Below, one piece after another: positions 9,501 through 16,977 of a stretch of 64,000 bases of DNA. Position 1 is the first letter of the stretch; each line of letters opens with the position of its first letter. Position numbers and translations under genes: made by a program. Origin of the DNA: Myroides injenensis M09-0166 (GTDB lineage Bacteria > Bacteroidota > Bacteroidia > Flavobacteriales > Flavobacteriaceae); the NCBI RefSeq assembly GCF_000246945.1, contig NZ_BAEX01000004.1:1-64000 (forward strand). Reading direction: 5' to 3'. The notes under the pieces are model-generated. The model worked only from the letters and a program-made list of their open reading frames with translations. It was not told the origin of the DNA and searched no databases.

Positions 9501-9638
9501 TTATATGTGCAGGCAGAAAATTTATTGACTTTTCAATCACATAAAGGAATTGATCCAGAGCAAAGCATTAACGGGCAAACTAACTATAGAATGCCAGTTT
9601 CAGCAAATGTCTCAGTAGGTTTAAATATCAATTTTTAA
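6519..9638 (+). CDS. SusC/RagA family TonB-linked outer membrane protein (pair 1)
   Basis: Large outer-membrane nutrient importer of 1039 residues. It has a signal peptide ending at IAIAQ, a CarboxypepD_reg-like domain (about residues 25-105, GTVIDTEGLYLPGVSVIIK), the SusC plug with VRGIGSINADASPLIILDGAPF and ALYGSRGANGVILIKTKSG (about 165-235), and a beta-barrel ending in the aromatic-terminated strand VSVGLNINF. A GTG 39 bp upstream is in frame, but the ATG at 6519 gives a standard signal peptide. It is followed after 12 bp by its SusD partner. The substrate is unknown. The sulfur-rich leader suggests a link to sulfur nutrition, by inference only. Confidence 0.93.
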   Translation: MKSINVKLLFSSLLVLLCNIAIAQEKSLSGTVIDTEGLYLPGVSVIIKNSNQGVQTDLNGTFVLKVKPGDILSFDYLGFTPQQVKIGDQENLTIVLEEVGTNLDDIVIVAYGTQKQKAVVGAIGQIKSDVIAKIPATSVVSALQGNVAGVNIINSSSQPGENPTIRVRGIGSINADASPLIILDGAPFSGNLNSISSDQIETINVLKDASSTALYGSRGANGVILIKTKSGKRNSTPDININISSGVSFDAVDTHKVLGTKEYTEYLWEARKNNYHYVLGQDEAVARKKASDGLVSYLGYNPYGTEQPVDYDGNYTVKDPLLWETDWKKELKRNQAFRNEYGFNVAGGGDKTTYFLSANYLNQDGLLKTSNFERTAVRLNLDSQITDWAQVGANIAYTNSNQNFPTQSGTNLYSPIGWTYAMPSVFPVYKRDKNGAIVYDPQGGAIYDYGNASSKDVNSVRPIMSGENAVGILYNNSLINRRSNLNWNGYAKLDLAPGLYFRTNLSYERFDFDVKSYNNAVYGQAASVKGRVSKQKDTSETLNFINTLHYEKSFGEHHLTADAIYEAYKYKQDLFNGSSTGYLPGNEEIGSGTSLESLGGYVVEDRLTSYLGRLSYDYANKYFIEGSYRRDASTRFDKKTRKGDFYSIGGSWIVSSEDFLVDSNVLNLLKLRASYGELGNNNTGTNYFPYLRLFETGYNQLDNPGVILGSLTDPGLTWEKTASFNVGVDFSLFNNRIEGSVDYYKKSSIDLLYAVPQAPSTGNLEKLTNTGKLENTGLEVSLTSHNIRANDFTWDTSINFSFDKNRIKSLTQDSFIKGMHQWEVGRSLYDFFIKDWAGVDPQDGYGMWYKDIVDAQGNIIGKETTKDYDEATRYYSHSALPKVVGGFNTSLSYRNFDFSAFFNFSLGGYVYDGDYASLIDGISKGYQSSPDLANRWQKPGDITDIPILINSTNNFGATSSRFLYKNDYLRLKAITLGYNLPIEQLGKLKLKKARLYVQAENLLTFQSHKGIDPEQSINGQTNYRMPVSANVSVGLNINF

Positions 9639-9650
9639 GTAAAGTAAGTT

Positions 9651-11045
9651 ATGATTAAAAATATAATAAAATTATTTAGTGTAGTTGCTTTAGCAACTTT
9701 GACAGGTTGTTCGTCAGATTTCTTAGATGATCCACAACCAAAAGATAGTATTTCTCCTGAAGTAGTTTTTGGAAGTAAGGAAGGTGCAACATCATTTTTA
9801 TCTGGAATATTGCGTATACAACGTTCATCATTAATTAATGATGAAGCCTCAGGAATACACAGTATTATTTTTGCAAGAAGTGTTAAAGGGGCAGATTTGA
9901 TACAAAAACAAATATGGTTTGGTGATGATTATGACTATCAAGGAAACATTAGTACGGGAACACGATCTATCTTTTCTTGGCGATTGCCTTATTTAATTAT
10001 TGATCAAGTTAATAATTTGATTCAAGGTGTAGAGGCAAGTGATAAATTATCTGATGCTGAAAAAGATGAAATTTTAGGGCAAGCATTTGCTTTAAGAGGG
10101 TATTATTATTATCAATTAGCTCTAGAGTTTGGGGATGCATATCAATCTAGTCAGAATTTAAAGTTTCCTCCTATTTATACAGAACCATCATCTACTCCTA
10201 ATCCTTTTTCTACAAAAGAGGAGTTTTTTAAACGCATTGTTGATGATTTAGAAGAAGGGGCTAGTCGATTGACAGAAAGACGTATTAATAAATCGTATAT
10301 CAATAAGCCTGTTGTACAAGCTTTTTTAGCTCAAGTTTATCAATATATGGGAGAATGGAAACTTGCTCAGAAAAACGCAGAAGAAGCTTATGGAGGTAAT
10401 GTGACGAAGGTATTAAATGCAGAAGAGTACACTAATGGTTTTGATTCTATGCTAGCTTCTGAATGGTTATGGGCGTTACCTCAGACAGCAGATCAAACTG
10501 TTTACTATCGTTCACACCCTCACGCGATGATGGATCACGTAGCTATTGCGTATCATGGAACATTTATAAATGATGAATTTGTAAAATTATTTTCAAAGAC
10601 AGATGTACGTAATTTGTTTAGTAATTTTTACGAAAAACCAGCAGGAGATTGGCAAGAATATGTAACAAGTAAATTCAAATTCACGTTTGAAGCAGATATT
10701 CCTATCATTCGCTATCCTGAATTAGTGTTGATTCAAGCAGAAGCAGAGTATAATTTAGGAAATGAAGGAAAAGCTAGAGAATTAGTAGATGCAATTCGCC
10801 AGAATAGAGACAAAGAAGCAAAAGCTACCAGAGCTTCAGGTACTGAATTATTGGAAGTTATTCTGGTAGAGCGTAGAAAAGAACTGTATGGAGAAACTGG
10901 TGTAGAATGGTATGATGCTAAACGCCTACAAAGAGGTATTGAAAGAAAGGGAAATCATAGAACAGTATTAACTATTGAGCCTAATGATAAACGTTTTCAA
11001 TTAGTTCTTCCACAAGAAGAAATAGATGCCCGTAATTCGAAATAA
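9651..11045 (+). CDS. RagB/SusD family nutrient-binding lipoprotein (pair 1)
   Basis: Surface lipoprotein that forms the lid of the SusC barrel. The 464 residues have a lipobox at TLTGCSS (lipidated cysteine about residue 21). The N-terminal region SDFLDDPQPKD is typical of SusD, followed by TPR-like helices (LGQAFALRGYYYYQLALEFGD, about 142-162) and the SusD C-terminal pattern ILVERRKELYGETGVEWYDAKRL (about 400-423). It lies 12 bp after SusC. The ligand cannot be deduced from sequence. Confidence 0.93.
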   Translation: MIKNIIKLFSVVALATLTGCSSDFLDDPQPKDSISPEVVFGSKEGATSFLSGILRIQRSSLINDEASGIHSIIFARSVKGADLIQKQIWFGDDYDYQGNISTGTRSIFSWRLPYLIIDQVNNLIQGVEASDKLSDAEKDEILGQAFALRGYYYYQLALEFGDAYQSSQNLKFPPIYTEPSSTPNPFSTKEEFFKRIVDDLEEGASRLTERRINKSYINKPVVQAFLAQVYQYMGEWKLAQKNAEEAYGGNVTKVLNAEEYTNGFDSMLASEWLWALPQTADQTVYYRSHPHAMMDHVAIAYHGTFINDEFVKLFSKTDVRNLFSNFYEKPAGDWQEYVTSKFKFTFEADIPIIRYPELVLIQAEAEYNLGNEGKARELVDAIRQNRDKEAKATRASGTELLEVILVERRKELYGETGVEWYDAKRLQRGIERKGNHRTVLTIEPNDKRFQLVLPQEEIDARNSK

Positions 11046-11104
11046 TGTCTGAGTTTTTTTATAAACTACAGTGTATTTAATAGATTGTTTTTTGTTAGTT
11101 AGCC

Positions 11105-11140
11105 AAGAAAGGCTCATCGAAACGATGAGCCTTTCTTATT
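11105..11140. terminator. Bidirectional terminator between SusD 1 and gldA
   Basis: 15-bp perfect stem AAGAAAGGCTCATCG/CGATGAGCCTTTCTT with a 3-nt loop, between convergent genes. Confidence 0.85.
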
Positions 11141-11169
11141 ATTTTTTGAGTGATAAATAAGTGTTTTTT

Positions 11170-12069
11170 TTATTGGGCAGTTATTTCTCTAAAAAGACTT
11201 TCCAAGTTTTTATTTTTAACTTGTAGTGAAAGTGTTTTTAATCCGTGCTCTTGCGCAAAGTCAAAAACAGTTGCTCTGTGATCACCATCTATAGGGAAAA
11301 CTAATTCCCATTTCGTATCGTGTATGTGATTTGCTCTAATTAAGTTTTTAATTCTATTAATAAATTCAATCTCTATTTTATAATCAAATTCAACTGCTAT
11401 TACTTGTTCATCTTGATTCTCTAAAATATTAGAGAGAACTTGGTCGGCAACTATTTTTCCTTTGTTTATAATTATAACACGTTCACAAATTGCTTCTACC
11501 TCTTGCATAATGTGTGTAGATAGGAAAACAGTTTTGTTTTTGCCTATATTTTTAATTAATTCACGTATTTCAACTAATTGATTTGGGTCAAGCCCAGTAG
11601 TTGGTTCATCTAATATTAATACTTCAGGATCGTGTAAAAGTGCAGTTGCTAACCCTACTCGCTGACGATATCCTTTAGATAGTTGACCAATTTTTTTATG
11701 CGCTTCCGGTGTTAAACCAGTAAGTTCGATAACTTCTTCAATTCTGCTTTTAGAAACTTTATAGATATCAGCATTAAAAGCTAGGTATTCACGAACATAC
11801 ATATCGAGATATAAAGGATTGTGTTCTGGAAGATAACCTATAGATTTTTGTACTTTTTTAGTATCTGTTTCTACATTAAAATCATTGACATATGCTTGCC
11901 CTTTGTCACTGTGTATATAAGTTGTCAAGATCTTCATTAAAGTAGACTTACCAGCTCCATTAGGACCTAAGAAACCTACCACTTGACCAGTAGGAATTGA
12001 AAAACTTACATCATCTAGCGCTTTTTGATCTCCATAAAACTTACTAATATTTTGTACTTGTAGTGACAT
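11170..12069 (-). CDS. gldA: GldA-type ABC transporter ATP-binding protein
   Basis: ATPase of an ABC exporter, 299 residues. Walker A is GPNGAGKST (35-43), the signature LSKGYRQRVGLA and Walker B VLILDEPTTGLDP follow, and the switch histidine is in VFLSTH. Length and sequence match GldA, the ATPase of the GldAFG transporter tied to gliding motility in Flavobacterium. gldF and gldG are not adjacent here, as is usual for gldA. An in-frame start at 12123 is rejected because the -7 box at 12121-12128 overlaps it. Confidence 0.88.
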   Translation of the reverse strand: MSLQVQNISKFYGDQKALDDVSFSIPTGQVVGFLGPNGAGKSTLMKILTTYIHSDKGQAYVNDFNVETDTKKVQKSIGYLPEHNPLYLDMYVREYLAFNADIYKVSKSRIEEVIELTGLTPEAHKKIGQLSKGYRQRVGLATALLHDPEVLILDEPTTGLDPNQLVEIRELIKNIGKNKTVFLSTHIMQEVEAICERVIIINKGKIVADQVLSNILENQDEQVIAVEFDYKIEIEFINRIKNLIRANHIHDTKWELVFPIDGDHRATVFDFAQEHGLKTLSLQVKNKNLESLFREITAQ

Positions 12070-12120
12070 CTTTTTCTTTTTTATTATAACAAAAATACTT
12101 AAATAACTTGAACCTATATA

Positions 12121-12128
12121 CAAATATA
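12121..12128 (-). promoter_or_regulatory. -7 box (TATATTTG) for gldA
   Basis: The minus strand reads TATATTTG, a perfect TAnnTTTG, 52 bp upstream of the gldA ATG. It fixes the gene start at 12069 rather than 12123. Confidence 0.6.
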
Positions 12129-12141
12129 AAATTGTTAGACT

Positions 12142-12285
12142 GATTGATTGCTATTTATAATAAGTTTTACAATATTGTACAATAGTTAGTCTTTCATAAA
12201 AAGATCAATCCTTTTTATGAAACGATGTTAATGCTCCTTATTTATTGTTTATTGCACTTATCTTCTAATAATTGTAAACAACAAG
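12142..12285 (+). repeat. Direct repeat X, left copy
   Basis: About 140 bp alignable by eye with 13199-13325 (shared segments ATTGATTGCTATTT, AATAGTTAG and CTTTCATAAAAAG). It contains a perfect 12-bp hairpin TTTCATAAAAAG/CTTTTTATGAAA at 12192-12222 that is decayed in the right copy. The pair flanks transposon remnant A. Confidence 0.65.
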
Positions 12286-12289
12286 AGGT

Positions 12290-13165
12290 GAAGTTATCTT
12301 AACTTTTTAGTTTTCTAAAATTTCTTTAGACCTGTAACAATAAAAGCTATGAAATTTCATATTATCCAACTAGATAATGTAGGATTAAATCTATTGGGTA
12401 AAGAGCGAAAGTTATCTAACTAAGCATTTGTACTTTTAATAGCATGTCTTACTTTGTATCGTTTCTTATCAGAGTAATCGTCTCTATTATTTTGACTATT
12501 TCGTTTATTAGGATGAATATGGGCTATTATTTCTTTATTTCTAATTATTTTTCTAAGCTTCTGAGAAACAAAACCAGCATCAGTACTAATAAAATAATCC
12601 TGATAGAGGTATTTCAGCATTGGTTAATTGATTAATTAGGTATTCAAATTGGATTTCGGTATCAAATAGATTCTCTACCTATCAATAAATTATGAGGTTT
12701 TTAGTAAACGTTTAAGCTATCTGAGTAAAATAAAAACTACCTCACTTTTTTTTAACCCTAAAAAACGTATCTATTTATATTACAATTACTTATCGTTGAA
12801 ATCAATCTATTGGGGTAAATTTTAAATGCTTGGTAAAGCCAGTGTTTATAAGCATTAGAGCGAAATCCTTCAACACTTCTTCAACACTTCCCCATGATTG
12901 CTCCATATAGAAGGCTGTTTATTGAAGGAATCTTGAAGAACTGTTGGCGCATTGTTGAAAAAATCATATCCTTTACAGTAATAAAGAAGTAATAAAGGCA
13001 TATATGGAATACTTAATTCCACGAATCATTTTAGATCCTTCTATTCAAATAGACCTTTTGAAAAATTAAACGGCTGCAATGAATTGGATGAGGTATAATA
13101 AGATGAAGTCATCTTGACTTTTTAGTTTTTAGGAATTTCTAAAAACCTTCTTGATTTTACAAAGA
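12290..13165 (-). mobile_element. Decayed transposon remnant, copy A
   Basis: This fills most of the 1.26-kb gap between gldA and the DUF1634 gene. On the minus strand at 12420-12620, a 66-codon fragment (YLYQDYFISTDAGFVSQKLR, then IIAHIHPNKRN) resembles the C-terminal part of an IS5-type DDE transposase (usual pattern LFLNADAGFD). The other end (about 13103-13130) matches remnants B and C. About 550 bp (12575-13130) are shared with copy B in the same orientation and with copy C inverted. No intact ORF or terminal repeats remain, so the element cannot move by itself. A second partial match to its end lies at 12288-12340, suggesting nested insertions. Confidence 0.7.
12869..12961. repeat. 11-bp-period repeat array, copy A
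   Basis: Two TTCAACA motifs start at 12869 and 12880. After a spacer containing CCCCATGATTGCTCC, four TTGAAG-like motifs in the opposite orientation start at 12922, 12933, 12944 and 12955. Every step is exactly 11 bp. The block is more conserved between copies than the transposase remnant around it. Confidence 0.75.
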
Positions 13166-13198
13166 TCAAGACCATTCCAATTCTAAAATTGATTGGTT

Positions 13199-13325
13199 TA
13201 TTGATTGCTATTTTGAATAAGTTTTATAAAATTATATAATAGTTAGCCTTTCATAAAAAGGAATACCCTTTACTTATTTGAATTAGCATATGATGGTTTT
13301 TAGTAATTGTAAAGAAAAAGAGGTT
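13199..13325 (+). repeat. Direct repeat X, right copy
   Basis: Right copy of the repeat at 12142-12285, same orientation, bracketing the remnant. Its last bases merge into the terminator stem at 13315. Confidence 0.6.
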
Positions 13326-13363
13326 AAACAATGTTGTTAGTATACATTGTTTAACCTCTTTTT
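13315..13363. terminator. Strong hairpin terminator downstream of the DUF1634 gene
   Basis: A 20-bp perfect stem (13315-13334 with 13344-13363) and 9-nt loop. The T-rich ends suit termination of the minus-strand TauE-DUF1634 transcript. Confidence 0.85.
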
Positions 13364-13385
13364 TATTTTAGAGAATAATCTAATC

Positions 13386-13775
13386 TTAATGGGAGAACCC
13401 AAATGTGACACTTAAAATAATAATACTTATTACAATTAGTGTAATAAATACATAAAGTAGATCACGCTCCATAAAAAAGGAGATAAGGGATAATACTAAA
13501 CGCAGTGCAGGAGTAAGGAATAATAATAGTATCCCTAGAAAAATAATAGATTCTCCATTACCCTGTCCAACACCAGTAATTATATCATTAAATACTTCAA
13601 ATAAGTTTGTTTCTTTGGCAGTAAAAGTCTCAAAGTGGACAGTATCTCCAGATTTGGTAAGCATTAATATTATACCACCAATTACTGCCACCGTCAATGC
13701 AATCAATACGCCATAGCGGAGTACATTTCCAATGATGGATTGCAAATCAGTATCGTTGAATTTTTTTGTAGTCAT
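13386..13775 (-). CDS. DUF1634 membrane protein
   Basis: Small integral membrane protein of 129 residues with three hydrophobic helices (about 18-40, 70-92 and 103-125), the DUF1634 pattern. It starts 5 bp after the TauE/SafE gene, and the two families are commonly adjacent, so it probably works with that exporter. The biochemical role is unknown. Confidence 0.85.
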   Translation of the reverse strand: MTTKKFNDTDLQSIIGNVLRYGVLIALTVAVIGGIILMLTKSGDTVHFETFTAKETNLFEVFNDIITGVGQGNGESIIFLGILLLFLTPALRLVLSLISFFMERDLLYVFITLIVISIIILSVTFGFSH

Positions 13776-13780
13776 ATGTA

Positions 13781-14623
13781 TTAAATTTTACCAAGCACTC
13801 CGTTATAAATCATATTAATAGCAAGTGCTAGAATCAAGAATGCAAAGAAAACTTTTAGTTTTTTTGTATTTGCTTTTAGAAGGACTTTTGCCCCGACCAT
13901 TGATCCTATTAAAACACCAATAATAACAGGCATACAAATACTTGGCTCAATATATCCTTTTTGAATATAGATTACGGAACTTGCAATAGCTGTAACTCCC
14001 ATCATAAAATTACTAGTCGTCGTCGATACTTTGAAAGGAACTTTCATAATTGAATCCATCGCAATAACTTTAAATGCTCCAGATCCAATACCTAATAATC
14101 CTGACATCATGCCTGCAACCCCCATCATACTAAAACCGCCTATTACATTTGTCATTCCATATTTCACAGTTTCTCCAGAAGGAGTAGGATAGGTGCTAAC
14201 TAATTTTAATTTTTGGGCTAAAGAACTTGCCTTATCAGGTGTAACAAGGTGATCTTCTTTTTTGCGTAGTGAATTAATGGAAGAGAAAATTAGAGTTGCT
14301 CCAAAAATAATGGCTAGAGCTGAGGTAGGTGCATTGGTAGAGATAAGCGCGCCTATAACAGCACCAGCTGTGGTTGCAATTTCTAAAAACATTCCTAAAC
14401 GCATATTGGTAATTCCTTCTTTTACATACGCTGAAGCTGACCCTGAAGAAGTAGCAATTACAGCAACAAGAGCAGTACCAATTGCATAATGCATATCAAC
14501 TCCTAAAAAAACGGATAGCAAAGGAATGATGATTATTCCCCCTCCAAGTCCTGATAATGATCCTATAAATCCGGCAGCAAAAGCACCTAAGAACATAATC
14601 AAGGTAAAGGTTAATAATGTCAT
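13781..14623 (-). CDS. Sulfite exporter TauE/SafE family permease (TSUP)
   Basis: 280-residue membrane protein with about eight helices in two repeated halves. The signature AGFIGSLSGLGGGIIIIPLL is at residues 17-36, and the second-half counterpart is MSGLLGIGSGAFKVIAMD (about 167-184). The family exports sulfite, sulfoacetate or other organic anions, and the substrate here is unknown. It forms a two-gene operon with the DUF1634 gene. Confidence 0.9.
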   Translation of the reverse strand: MTLLTFTLIMFLGAFAAGFIGSLSGLGGGIIIIPLLSVFLGVDMHYAIGTALVAVIATSSGSASAYVKEGITNMRLGMFLEIATTAGAVIGALISTNAPTSALAIIFGATLIFSSINSLRKKEDHLVTPDKASSLAQKLKLVSTYPTPSGETVKYGMTNVIGGFSMMGVAGMMSGLLGIGSGAFKVIAMDSIMKVPFKVSTTTSNFMMGVTAIASSVIYIQKGYIEPSICMPVIIGVLIGSMVGAKVLLKANTKKLKVFFAFLILALAINMIYNGVLGKI

Positions 14624-14804
14624 TTTATTTCTGATTTTCGTTATTAAACGATAAAAGTAACGATTTATAAAAGAAATTTCTTTGAAAAATGTATTTTTCT
14701 AATACTTTATTTTAAATTGTATACCTTTTTTAAAATAAGTGTAGTAATTTTCCACTATTATACTAATAGTCGTTATTAAGTAATATAATTAAAATTTTAA
14801 ACCA

Positions 14805-15887
14805 ATGGAAAAATTGAACATCAACAAGGATTGGATGTCTTTATTTGAAGGCCAAAATCCAGCCATAATAGCTGGACCTTGTAGTGCAGAAACACCAGAA
14901 CAAGTTATGAGAATCGCAAAGTCTTTGCCAAAAGAGGTAAAGGTCTATCGCGCTGGGATATGGAAACCTCGTACTCGTCCAGGTGGTTTTGAAGGAGTTG
15001 GAGCCATTGGATTAAAATGGTTACAAGAAGTAAAAGCAGAAACAGGAATGCTTTTAGCAACGGAGGTTGCAACAGCTGAGCACGTACAATTGTGCTTGGA
15101 ACACGATATTGATATTTTATGGATTGGAGCTCGTACAGCTGTAAACCCTTTTGCCGTGCAGGAAATTGCAGATGTATTGCAAGGAACCGATAAAGTGGTT
15201 TTGTTAAAGAATCCAGTGAATCCGGATTTATCATTATGGATGGGAGGAGTAGAGCGATTGTTTAAAGCAGGTATTGAAAAATTAGGAGTTATACACCGTG
15301 GATTCAGTACTTATGAAAAAACTAAGTATAGAAATATTCCAGAATGGCAAATACCATTAGATTTAAGACTACATTTGCCAAATATTCCAATTATATGTGA
15401 TCCATCTCATATAACTGGAAACAGAAAGAAAATATTACCAGTTTCGCAACAAGCTTTAGATCTTAACTTTGATGGGTTAATGATTGAGACACACTGTGAT
15501 CCTGATAATGCATGGAGTGATGCAGCGCAACAAGTAACGCCAGAACAATTAGCTGAAATTATTTCAAATCTAAAAGTGAGAAATATTACTGATGAGACAG
15601 AAGATTTCTTACAAAAGATACAAGCTTACCGTATCCAAATAGATGATATGGATAGTAAACTGTTAGATTTGTTAAGAAAAAGAATGGCTATTTCTGATTC
15701 TATTGGTGCATTAAAGAGAGAGAAAAACGTTGCAGTATTTCAACAAGATAGATGGAGTAAAATTCTTGAGAAGATGCAAGAAGAAGGTAAACATATTGGT
15801 TTTACAGAAGAATTTATTACTGATATATATACTGCTATTCATCAAGAAAGTATTCATAGACAAGATCAAATTATTAATAAGAAATAA
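14805..15887 (+). CDS. Bifunctional DAHP synthase / chorismate mutase
   Basis: 360-residue fusion for aromatic amino-acid synthesis. The N-terminal part (about 1-265) is a KDO8P-synthase-like DAHP synthase with AGPCSAETPEQV (about 24-35), YRAGIWKPRTRPGGFEG (48-64) and the CDPSH metal-site segment (about 198-202). The C-terminal part (about 270-360) is an AroQ-type chorismate mutase, with QIDDMDSKLLDLLRKRMAIS and the downstream catalytic helix. This order is the usual Bacteroidota arrangement, where the mutase domain can make the enzyme sensitive to prephenate. It precedes rsgA by 21 bp. Confidence 0.94.
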   Translation: MEKLNINKDWMSLFEGQNPAIIAGPCSAETPEQVMRIAKSLPKEVKVYRAGIWKPRTRPGGFEGVGAIGLKWLQEVKAETGMLLATEVATAEHVQLCLEHDIDILWIGARTAVNPFAVQEIADVLQGTDKVVLLKNPVNPDLSLWMGGVERLFKAGIEKLGVIHRGFSTYEKTKYRNIPEWQIPLDLRLHLPNIPIICDPSHITGNRKKILPVSQQALDLNFDGLMIETHCDPDNAWSDAAQQVTPEQLAEIISNLKVRNITDETEDFLQKIQAYRIQIDDMDSKLLDLLRKRMAISDSIGALKREKNVAVFQQDRWSKILEKMQEEGKHIGFTEEFITDIYTAIHQESIHRQDQIINKK

Positions 15888-15908
15888 GTTTTACTACGAA
15901 GTAATTAT

Positions 15909-16874
15909 ATGAGAGGAATTGTTTACAAATCAACAGGAAGTTGGTATTCAGTTAAATCGGAGGATGGAATTTTCTATGATTGTAGAATCAAAGGGAAATT
16001 CAGAATCAAGGGTATTAAGAGTACTAATCCAATTGCTGTTGGTGATCATGTTCAATTTGAGTTAGAAACTACTAATGATAAAACTACAGGAGTTATTAAT
16101 GAGATTGAGCCACGTACGAATTATATTGTGCGTAAGTCGGTAAACCTTTCTAAGCAAGTTCATATAATTGCTTCTAATATAGATATTGTTTTTTTGGTAG
16201 TAACTATTAATAATCCTGTTACTACTACAAGTTTCATTGACCGTTTTTTAGTAACTGCAGAAGCTTATGGTATTAAGACAATTATAGTCTTTAATAAGAT
16301 AGACACTTTTGCAGAAGAGACTTTAGATGACCAGTTATATTTACAATATATCTATAGTGAAATAGGTTATGAATGTTTAAGAGTTTCTGCTACTGAAGGA
16401 AAAGGGATAGATGCTATTAAAGAGAGAATGAAAGGAAAAGTTTCAATGTTTTCTGGACATTCAGGAGTGGGGAAATCTACACTTATTAATGCTATCGAAC
16501 CTGGACTTAATCTCAAAACGGCAAATATATCTGAACAACATCAGCAAGGTCAACACACTACTACATTTGCAGAAATGTACGACTTGTCTTTTGATGCACA
16601 TATTATAGATACTCCTGGTATTCGTGGTTTTGGTATTGTAGATATGGAGCCACAAGAAGTAGGAGATTATTTCCCTGAGTTTTTTGCCTTAAAAGACCAG
16701 TGTAAATTCAATAACTGTCTCCATAGAGAAGAACCTCACTGTGCTGTTAAAGAAGCTTTAGATAACGACCAGCTAGCTTGGTCAAGGTATAAGAGCTACA
16801 TTCAGATACTGGATGGTGAAGATGAAAACTATCGAACAGATGTATATAAAGATGGACAAAACCAAGACGAATAG
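15909..16874 (+). CDS. rsgA: Ribosome small subunit-dependent GTPase A
   Basis: Circularly permuted GTPase that assists late 30S subunit maturation. The 321 residues have an OB-fold N-terminal domain (1-75), the G4 motif NKID (129-132) preceding the P-loop GHSGVGKST (183-191), G3 DTPG (about 235-238), and a zinc-finger region with CKFNNCLHREEPHC (about 263-276). This is the diagnostic permuted order. The 3' end forms part of the terminator stem. Confidence 0.96.
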   Translation: MRGIVYKSTGSWYSVKSEDGIFYDCRIKGKFRIKGIKSTNPIAVGDHVQFELETTNDKTTGVINEIEPRTNYIVRKSVNLSKQVHIIASNIDIVFLVVTINNPVTTTSFIDRFLVTAEAYGIKTIIVFNKIDTFAEETLDDQLYLQYIYSEIGYECLRVSATEGKGIDAIKERMKGKVSMFSGHSGVGKSTLINAIEPGLNLKTANISEQHQQGQHTTTFAEMYDLSFDAHIIDTPGIRGFGIVDMEPQEVGDYFPEFFALKDQCKFNNCLHREEPHCAVKEALDNDQLAWSRYKSYIQILDGEDENYRTDVYKDGQNQDE

Positions 16875-16886
16875 TCTTGGTTTTTT
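16858..16886 (+). terminator. Terminator overlapping the rsgA stop codon
   Basis: Stem ACCAAGAC/GTCTTGGT with loop GAATA and a T run. The left arm lies within the last rsgA codons. Confidence 0.8.
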
Positions 16887-16977
16887 GTTTTAATAGTTAA
16901 GAAGTAATTCTTTATCGATTCATCGCTGATTTTTACTATTTTTATGGATATATTAATTATAATATTTACTTTAATTT

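Noticed and set aside
12420-12620. Overlapping plus and minus small ORFs in the gap after gldA
   Set aside because: The minus-strand reading is a transposase fragment and the plus-strand reading is its shadow; neither is an intact gene.
12869-12961. CRISPR-like array
   Set aside because: Repeats are 7 bp at 11-bp steps and change orientation in the middle; no 20-50 bp repeats or spacers, and no cas genes in the window.
12869-12961. Pho-box-like tandem operator for the neighbouring gene
   Set aside because: The 7+4 spacing resembles OmpR/PhoB sites, but the block is dispersed inside transposase debris at three places and not tied to one promoter.
14905-15234. 109-codon minus-strand ORF within the DAHP synthase gene
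   Set aside because: Antisense shadow of a clearly conserved enzyme, with low-complexity leucine-rich composition.
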